NCBI GenBank assembly: GCA_017397765.1
Contig: JAFQIB010000074.1
Span: forward strand, 1 to 37,374
Direction of reading: 5' to 3'
DNA: 37,374 bases
Source: Clostridia bacterium
GTDB taxonomy: Bacteria > Bacillota > Clostridia > Christensenellales > Aristaeellaceae
The notes beneath the pieces are model-generated. The model was not told the DNA's origin, searched no databases, and worked only from the letters and a program-made list of their open reading frames with translations. Position numbers and translations under genes: made by a program. How positions within the stretch are numbered: position 1 is the stretch's first letter; each line of letters opens with the position of its first letter. Of this stretch, positions 32,266 to 37,374 are shown in pieces.

Positions 32266-34044
32266 CTAATTCGCGCTGTTGATTGACTTCATGGTTTGAA
32301 GGATCTTCAGCGCATCCTCCACGGACACCGTCCCGTTCTTGTCGGCATCGGCAGGATTTTGCTCGATGCTGACCGGCCAGCCGGCACGGTATTGCATGAT
32401 CCGCAGGGCATCCTGCAGATTCACCTGTCCATTTCCATCCGCATCGCCTGACAGCTCTGCGGCTGTTACGGTAAACACATCGCTCGTCCAGGAAACCGTC
32501 TGGCTGTATGCATCCTGCATAACGAGCCTGCAGCGGTATTCCCCCGGAGCGTCAGGCCGGAACGCCTTGACCCCGCTGACTTCCGATATACGCTCCGTCA
32601 TCAGCGGCGTATCGCCCGCTGTCAGCCATTGGACGTAGCTGCCGTCAGGATCATCCGTCTTCAGCGTCCCGGAACCACCTGACATGCGGTAGGTCAGCAT
32701 CACCGATTCTCCCAGGCGGATGCTGTCAGCATCCAGCGCTGCCGTAATGACCGGCTTGGCATGCAGCCCGCCGACGATCGTCAGGAAGAGCTGCAGCGGC
32801 TGTGCTTCCGGAAAGTGCGGACAACTGGCTTCTGCATAGAACAGCAGCTGCTGGCCCACATGCGGGATGAAGCTTACGCTGCCGGAACGCGCAGAGACCT
32901 GCTGTCTGCTGCTTGCAGCCAGCACGCTTTCCGCATCGTCAATCTCTCCGTCGCCGTTAGCATCCTCTTCCTCATAGCATTCCCAACCGACATACACGGT
33001 CTCCGCTTCACAGGAATGACCGTGGATCGTATAGGACGCCTGAACAGGATTTCCGGCAGAAACCACAGAACCGGGATTCAGCTTTGCCGTCACAAAGTAC
33101 CGATCCTCCACCGTGATGTAAGAGGATTGAATGTCGACAGCATTCCGATCTCCGTCGGATGCGGACATTTCAAACCGCAACTCCCCTGCTTTCAGCGCCT
33201 GGTAGGAGAACCGCCTGACAGCACCGCCATCCCGGGCATTGACCTGTCCGGAGGTTTTTGCCGCTTCATGGGCCGTTCCGCTCTCATCATACAGCGTCCA
33301 GGTTCCCGCATAAGAGACCGGGTCGGTTACGGCAGAAAAAGACACCGTTGCTGTCACTTCTCCGCCCACGGGCACCGACGTACGGTCTGTTTCTACCCGC
33401 ACGACCAACGCGCTGTCGGGCGTGCCGTCCGTGTCCTGATCCGTGCCAATATTATCGAAAGCAGGCTCATCTCCCTCGTACACCTGGATTGTCGGTGTCG
33501 TCAGGGAAACAAGATTTCCGTCCCCGTCCGCCGCTACGATCACGAAGTTGAAATAGCCCGCCTGCTGAGGCTCGAAGAACACCCTTTTGCTTTTTGAAAC
33601 GGGCTGTCCTTCCTCCCCCAATGACCCGGTAGGCTTTTCACTTGTCAGCGGACCGGTTGGGTTAAAATTCTGATCCATGGTCTGACCGCCGTAGGTATAG
33701 GTGACCGGCCCGTTTGAGCAGGTGAAGGTCACGCGGAAGTACACCCGCTCCCCCACAGGAACCACAGAGTCGGACACAGTATACGCCACCGTCAGATCCC
33801 GGTCGGATTTGGCGCCGGTATAAGGACTGATATCCCCCTTCGCTTGCACCGTGAGCAAGGACTGCTCCGGCACACGCTTTCTTGCATTTTCCAGTGCAGA
33901 CGCCATTTCTGCATGAAATGCAGCCTGATACGCCTCCGGCTGATCCTCAAAGCGGAGCGTAATCTCCTGCGTCTGATCTGCTTCAGACAATGCTGCGGTT
34001 CCTGCAAGCAGGATCGCCGCCAGCAGAGAAAGAAGCCTTTTCAT
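32266..34044 (-). CDS. Secreted multi-domain (Ig/PKD-like) protein with dockerin
   Basis: A 592-residue exported protein. The start MKRLLSLLAAILLAGT at 34044, 19 nt after the previous stop, with only a poor AGGGG site; translation is probably coupled. The signal ends near AALSEA. The middle holds at least four beta-sandwich-like segments built on similar SVPVGGEVTATVSF / VVSAGNPVQASY / IRLGESVMLTY openings. Two acidic calcium-loop motifs occur, DQDTDGTPDS and DANGDGEIDDAE. The C-terminal dockerin has GDADGNGQVNLQDALRIMQY and ADADKNGTVSVEDALKILQ. No catalytic domain is seen, so it is a structural or adhesive partner. Confidence 0.8.
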   Translation of the reverse strand: MKRLLSLLAAILLAGTAALSEADQTQEITLRFEDQPEAYQAAFHAEMASALENARKRVPEQSLLTVQAKGDISPYTGAKSDRDLTVAYTVSDSVVPVGERVYFRVTFTCSNGPVTYTYGGQTMDQNFNPTGPLTSEKPTGSLGEEGQPVSKSKRVFFEPQQAGYFNFVIVAADGDGNLVSLTTPTIQVYEGDEPAFDNIGTDQDTDGTPDSALVVRVETDRTSVPVGGEVTATVSFSAVTDPVSYAGTWTLYDESGTAHEAAKTSGQVNARDGGAVRRFSYQALKAGELRFEMSASDGDRNAVDIQSSYITVEDRYFVTAKLNPGSVVSAGNPVQASYTIHGHSCEAETVYVGWECYEEEDANGDGEIDDAESVLAASSRQQVSARSGSVSFIPHVGQQLLFYAEASCPHFPEAQPLQLFLTIVGGLHAKPVITAALDADSIRLGESVMLTYRMSGGSGTLKTDDPDGSYVQWLTAGDTPLMTERISEVSGVKAFRPDAPGEYRCRLVMQDAYSQTVSWTSDVFTVTAAELSGDADGNGQVNLQDALRIMQYRAGWPVSIEQNPADADKNGTVSVEDALKILQTMKSINSAN

Positions 34045-34063
34045 CCTGTGATGCAGCCCCTGC

Positions 34064-34606
34064 TTAATTCTGGGCCGCCGCTTCACCGGCGCTGGTCAGC
34101 ATCAGCAGCAGATCAGCGATGGTGATCTCACCGTCCCCGTCCAGGTCAGCATTCAGCTCGTTGATCGTCACGTCCCAGCCGGCGTTGTACTGCATCATCA
34201 TGAGGATATCATCTGCATCCAGCGCGTCGCTGTCGTTCACGTCGCCAGGAATCCCCTCGGCCGGGGGCTCAGTGGCAGCGTCGTAGCTGCTCAGCTGGCT
34301 CAGGCTGGTGCAGTTCTTGAAGGCGGCAGCGCCGATGCGGGTGATGGTGCTGGGCAGCTTGACGTTGGTCAGCACGGTATTGCCCTGGAAGGCGCCGTTG
34401 CCGATCTCCGTGACAGGCTTGGACTCATACCAATCCGGTACGGTGATGGAGGCGTCCTCGCCGGTATAGCCGGTCACAATATAACCAGTACCGTCGCTGG
34501 TTTCGGCAAATGTGAAATCCGAAGCAGCCGCAAAAGCATACACCGGCAGCAAGCATACCAGCGCCAATCCAAGCAGCACACAGCGCATCCATTTCGCCAT
34601 TCGCAT
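34064..34606 (-). CDS. Secreted BspA-type LRR protein with dockerin
   Basis: A 180-residue exported protein. The start at 34606 follows AAGGAG; the signal peptide ends near YAFAA (residue 27). Residues 28-105 hold a short LRR_5 (BspA-like) module: ITVPDWYESKPVTEIGNGAF then LPSTITRIGAAAFKNCTSL. The C terminus is a dockerin with GDVNDSDALDADDILMMMQY and LDGDGEITIADLLLML, joined by a Pro-rich linker. LRR_5 proteins often bind host or microbial surfaces. It is the first gene of the operon, right after the promoter at 34661-34690. Confidence 0.85.
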   Translation of the reverse strand: MRMAKWMRCVLLGLALVCLLPVYAFAAASDFTFAETSDGTGYIVTGYTGEDASITVPDWYESKPVTEIGNGAFQGNTVLTNVKLPSTITRIGAAAFKNCTSLSQLSSYDAATEPPAEGIPGDVNDSDALDADDILMMMQYNAGWDVTINELNADLDGDGEITIADLLLMLTSAGEAAAQN

Positions 34607-34660
34607 GATTTCATCTCCTTAACGTACGAAAAAGCTGATAAGCCCTTTCTATTCTTTGCT

Positions 34661-34690
34661 ATTATAGCATGCGCAAGCAGATAGCGTCAA
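34661..34690 (-). promoter_or_regulatory. Promoter of the dockerin/cohesin operon
   Basis: On the minus strand TTGACG (34685-34690), an 18-nt spacer and a perfect TATAAT (34661-34666) lie 55 nt upstream of the LRR-dockerin start. No other good promoter is visible before the later genes. Confidence 0.75.
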
Positions 34691-34852
34691 GTCCCGATTC
34701 CGCATTCGCATGACAAATTTAGCAATATTTACATTTAATTAAGCGCGTCCGATTCTTGGTTTCTTCCCCCCGGCATGCGCCGCCAAACGTCGACGCAGCC
34801 TGTTTCCTGCCCGGCAGCACACAGCGGATATCGGGCAATGACATGGCAGCCC

Positions 34853-36598
34853 TTAAGGAAGTGCAGTCAGCAGTTCATGCTTCCGGGCACACTCCGCTGC
34901 ATAGCTCTCCTCGCTGCATACCAGGATGGCAAAGGGAACGCCCGCAAAGGCATCATCAGCGATGCTGGTCACGCTGTCAGGCACGCATACGACCAGCGGA
35001 TTCCTGCAGTTGGCAAACGCTTTGCTGCCGATGGTGGACAGACCCTGCGGGAGATTGACCTGCTGGAAAGCCGTGCTGCCGCTGAAGGCCTCCGCATCGA
35101 TGGCCTGCACCGAGCCGGTAACCTTCAGGTCTGCAGAGATGTTGGTGCCGTCCATCGTGGTGCCCCGAACAGTTACCTCACAATCTGCAAAGAAATGCAG
35201 GTAACCGGCTACATCGATTTCTACCAGGGCAGGCTTGTCCACCAGGAAGGTCTCCATGGGATTGGTCGCATTTTCATGCTCCACCCGCCAGCCGATCTGC
35301 TGACCGTTGAGCCGCAGGAACAGCTCCAGCTTTTCCACCTTGATGCCGTCCCACTGATAGTCAAGCGTTGCCGTTACACCCGATCCGTCTGTGGCGGCGG
35401 CAGTGAAAGTCACAGCGCCCGCATCATGCCAGGTCACAACGCCCTGGTCATCCACAGTGGCAATGCTTTCATCGCTGCTGCTCCATTCGAGGGAAGAATT
35501 GGCTGCTTCCTCCGGGCGGATGGTGGCCGTCAGCTGCTGCTGCAGCGTCTCCCTGTCCACCTCACCGGCTTCAATGGTGATGCCCTCCACAAAGCTGTCC
35601 GCACAGATGATCTGCAGCATGCTGGACAGTTCACTGCCGTCAGCAGAGTGAACCGTCACTGTAGCCGAGCCGGGTGCAACACCGGTGATGGTCCCGTCAG
35701 GCTCAACCCTGACCACAGACATATCGCTGGACGTAAAGTACAAAGCATCGCTGGATTGGCCCTTTTCCGTAGTTGCCTGATAGGGCGCAGCCTTGCGTTC
35801 ACCCACCTTCACCGGCAGCTTGCTGACAGTAAAGGAGAGTTCCGCGATCTTGTCATTTGCGCCGTAATCCTCAATAATCTCAATATCGGTCCAGTCAGTA
35901 TGTGCGGGAACCTTCCTTTGCACTACCCTGCCGGTTGCCGGATCAATGATATAAGCAATCGTTTCCGGGGTGTATGTTCTGGTTGCGGTGAATGAACCAG
36001 TCGCCGTGTCAACGCTGCCATTGGCGTCGGTCGCCGTTACAACGAATTGATAATTGAATGTATATTCGTCCCTGGGTGCTTTGAGCTGAATTGCCGGGAT
36101 CACCGCAAAATCGGTGCTTTCAGTTTTCTTATGGGTGTACTCCTTGTTTGTTTCACCGGTGATCTTCAGGCTGATGTCATAAGGCGGATACAAGCCATCC
36201 GCTCCGTAAACAACATCCAGCTCTTCGTCCGAGGCATCAGCCTTTATCTGAATAAATGCCAGTGATTTCAGGACTTTGCCTTCGCTGACAGTCACCTCAG
36301 CGCGGGTGTACACGAAGGGATCATCCTTATCCTGAATGGTAATGGTCGTCTTGCCGACAGCGCAGCCTGTAACATATCCCTGCTTGTCCACAACAGCAAC
36401 ATCCGGTTTGCTGGAGGTGAACAGGAACTGGGGCGAAATGAGCTTGTCGAGATCGATCTCCGGCTCTGTCTGCAGCGCAAGCCGTGCAATTTGCCCAGGA
36501 ACGATGTTCAACGGTTTTGCTGCAACACTCGTGATTTCCGCATTCAGCAGCCTGTAAACTTGGTCAAAACCAATCAGCTTGATTTGCGTCAGCAGCAT
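34853..36598 (-). CDS. Ig-like (Big_2) and LRR_5 surface-type protein lacking a signal peptide
   Basis: A 581-residue protein. Big_2-like domains lie at about 25-105 (LFTSSKPDVAVVDKQGYVTG), 260-325 (YFTSSDMSVVRVEPDGTITG) and 335-400 (LEWSSSDESIATVDDQG), with other beta-rich stretches between. A C-terminal LRR_5 module lies at about 480-555 (LPQGLSTIGSKAFANC). All this is typical of exported adhesins. Yet the first ATG at 36598 gives MLLTQIKLIGFDQVYRLL, not a signal peptide. An in-frame TGA lies two codons upstream, there is no ribosome site, and a perfect hairpin abuts the ATG. The 5' end is probably truncated or rearranged. Confidence 0.7.
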   Translation of the reverse strand: MLLTQIKLIGFDQVYRLLNAEITSVAAKPLNIVPGQIARLALQTEPEIDLDKLISPQFLFTSSKPDVAVVDKQGYVTGCAVGKTTITIQDKDDPFVYTRAEVTVSEGKVLKSLAFIQIKADASDEELDVVYGADGLYPPYDISLKITGETNKEYTHKKTESTDFAVIPAIQLKAPRDEYTFNYQFVVTATDANGSVDTATGSFTATRTYTPETIAYIIDPATGRVVQRKVPAHTDWTDIEIIEDYGANDKIAELSFTVSKLPVKVGERKAAPYQATTEKGQSSDALYFTSSDMSVVRVEPDGTITGVAPGSATVTVHSADGSELSSMLQIICADSFVEGITIEAGEVDRETLQQQLTATIRPEEAANSSLEWSSSDESIATVDDQGVVTWHDAGAVTFTAAATDGSGVTATLDYQWDGIKVEKLELFLRLNGQQIGWRVEHENATNPMETFLVDKPALVEIDVAGYLHFFADCEVTVRGTTMDGTNISADLKVTGSVQAIDAEAFSGSTAFQQVNLPQGLSTIGSKAFANCRNPLVVCVPDSVTSIADDAFAGVPFAILVCSEESYAAECARKHELLTALP

Positions 36599-36622
36599 CC
36601 CATTTCAGACACCGAAATGGGA
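36598..36622. other. Perfect inverted repeat abutting the Ig-like gene start
   Basis: TCCCATTTC and GAAATGGGA pair (9 bp) across 7 nt. The stem occupies the place where a ribosome site would be and ends at the ATG of the minus-strand Ig-like gene. Confidence 0.7.
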
Positions 36623-36651
36623 GGTGAAATAGCGGTCATTTAGCCCTTTTC

Positions 36652-36709
36652 TTCACCCATTATTTCACCCTTTTTTCACCCATAATGGAGTTTCACCCAT
36701 ATTTCACCC
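36652..36709. repeat. Array of five TTCACCC repeats next to rpsI
   Basis: TTCACCC starts at 36652, 36664, 36675, 36692 and 36703 (steps of 12, 11, 17 and 11). Most copies read TTTCACCCAT, and an inverted copy (GGTGAAAT) lies at 36623-36630. On the minus strand these read ATGGGTGAAA. The array is noncoding in all frames and lies between the rpsI terminator and the Ig-like gene. The near-helical spacing suggests a protein-binding array or a recombination region. Confidence 0.75.
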
Positions 36710-36759
36710 ATATAAATTGGATCAGATTAGGTCAGAATGAGTCAAACCGCTACAAAAGG

Positions 36760-36789
36760 AAAAACCCCGGAAACTCAGTGTTTCCGGGG
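36760..36789 (-). terminator. Terminator of the rplM-rpsI operon
   Basis: CCCCGGAAAC and GTTTCCGGGG form a perfect 10-bp stem with loop ACTGA on the minus strand, followed by TTTTT. It lies 24 nt after the rpsI stop. Confidence 0.93.
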
Positions 36790-36813
36790 CTTTCAGGCAC
36801 TTTTCTGATGAAA

Positions 36814-37203
36814 TTAGCGCTTGGAGAACTGAGGCGCACGACGGGCAGCCTTCAGGCCGTACTTCTTGCGCTCCTTCATACGAGGATCGCGGGTCAGGAA
36901 GCCAGCCTTCTTCAGGGCAGCGCGCAGCTCGGGATCAGCCTTGCACAGGGCACGGGAGATGCCGTGACGGATCGCACCGGCCTGACCGGTCACGCCACCG
37001 CCGCAGACGTTCACCAGAACGTCGAAGGAGGTGGTGCCCGTCAGTACGAGGGGCTGACGAACGGTCATCTTCAGGGTCTCCAGACCAAAGTAGTTATCAA
37101 TATCACGCTTGTTGATGACAATCTTGCCCTCACCGGCAACCAGGCGGACGCGGGCAACGGCCTTCTTGCGACGGCCAACAGCATTGTAAGAAACCTTAGC
37201 CAT
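36814..37203 (-). CDS. rpsI: 30S ribosomal protein S9
   Basis: A 129-residue small-subunit ribosomal protein. The start [20 protein letters not shown] at 37203 follows AAAGGAG. The family core [39 protein letters not shown] and the basic tail ending RRAPQFSKR, whose last residues reach the tRNA in the P site, are all present. It is the second gene of the conserved rplM-rpsI pair, 24 nt after rplM, and ends at a strong terminator. Confidence 0.98.
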   Translation of the reverse strand: MAKVSYNAVGRRKKAVARVRLVAGEGKIVINKRDIDNYFGLETLKMTVRQPLVLTGTTSFDVLVNVCGGGVTGQAGAIRHGISRALCKADPELRAALKKAGFLTRDPRMKERKKYGLKAARRAPQFSKR

Positions 37204-37227
37204 TGTTTGTTACTCCTTTCCGCTCAA

Positions 37228-37374
37228 TTACAGGCTCAGCACTTCGGGCTTCTGAGCGGCATGCTCGTGCTCGGCGCCGGCGTAGATCTTCAGCTTCTTC
37301 GCCATCTGGCGGCCCAGGGGGCCCTTGGGCAGCATGCCCACGACGGCGTGACGCAGAGCCTCTTCGGGCTTCTC
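37228..37374 (-). CDS. rplM: 50S ribosomal protein L13, C-terminal part
   Basis: The last 48 codons of L13, cut by the window edge at its 5' side. The sequence [20 protein letters not shown], then [18 protein letters not shown], matches the conserved C terminus of L13. The TAA stop is at 37228-37230, and the rpsI ribosome site follows within the 24-nt gap. L13 is an early assembly protein of the large subunit. Confidence 0.96.
   Translation of the reverse strand, partial: EKPEEALRHAVVGMLPKGPLGRQMAKKLKIYAGAEHEHAAQKPEVLSL

Noticed and set aside
34691..34852. Terminator for the Ig-like gene
   Set aside because: No stem with a T tract on the minus strand was found in this gap; read-through into the dockerin operon cannot be excluded.

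Overview
The window reads as a chromosomal piece of a fairly G+C-rich anaerobic Firmicute (class Clostridia). It is probably a gut or rumen fibre or mucosal-surface dweller of the Oscillospirales/Christensenellales kind; this is inferred from gene content, not proven. Signs are strong AAGGAGG ribosome sites, sigma-A-type promoters (TTGACA-17-TATAAT variants), RNase J, Rex, a small SRP RNA, YlbF, dockerin modules and secreted glycoside hydrolases. No phage, plasmid, CRISPR or transposase gene is visible.

Layout. 1-3.9 kb: two divergent polysaccharide genes, a GH42 beta-galactosidase (minus) whose frame is cut by an in-frame TGA, and a GH26 mannanase lipoprotein (plus). 4.0-8.6 kb: peroxiredoxin, a dispersed repeat, an E2-like acyltransferase with a degenerate active site, an acetyltransferase, a sugar nucleotidyltransferase and a secreted peptidoglycan-binding protein. 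8.65-16.2 kb (all minus): VanW/YoaR-type wall protein with Rex, a U32 protein with MltG and YlbF, then RNase J with a long leader. 16.2-19.2 kb: glyA, a secreted SH3 protein, the second copy of the dispersed repeat, and the SRP RNA. 19.3-22.9 kb (plus): an autoregulated MarR/FabT-like regulator (frameshifted in a C tract) directly joined to a DegV/FakB fatty-acid-binding protein, then an RlmA-like methyltransferase, a small membrane protein, an acetyltransferase and a tiny basic protein. 22.9-28.9 kb: esterase and M42 aminopeptidase, a MATE transporter, an FAD dehydrogenase, an acetyltransferase and a TIGR04076 protein. 29.2-36.6 kb (minus): a surface-protein island with cohesin, dockerin, BspA-type LRR, Ig-like and Cys/His-repeat proteins. 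36.8 kb to the end: rpsI and the 3' end of rplM.

Two things stand out. First, a structured element of 177 bp occurs twice (4539-4715 and 18842-19018). At each locus it sits between two copies of that locus's own terminator stem; the arms are identical left and right while the loops differ, and only the right copy has the T tract. This may be an unusual insertion mode into terminators or an RNA switch. Second, four genes (29185-34606) downstream of one good promoter encode dockerin, cohesin-plus-dockerin and cohesin proteins that could assemble into a non-cellulosomal surface complex. The outermost member carries twelve Cys/His repeats.

Other points of note are three TTTGA-N3-TCAAA operators around the FabT-like promoter, a Rex-like operator over the rex -10 box, and a TTCACCC array beside rpsI in front of an Ig-like gene that has no signal peptide and no ribosome site.
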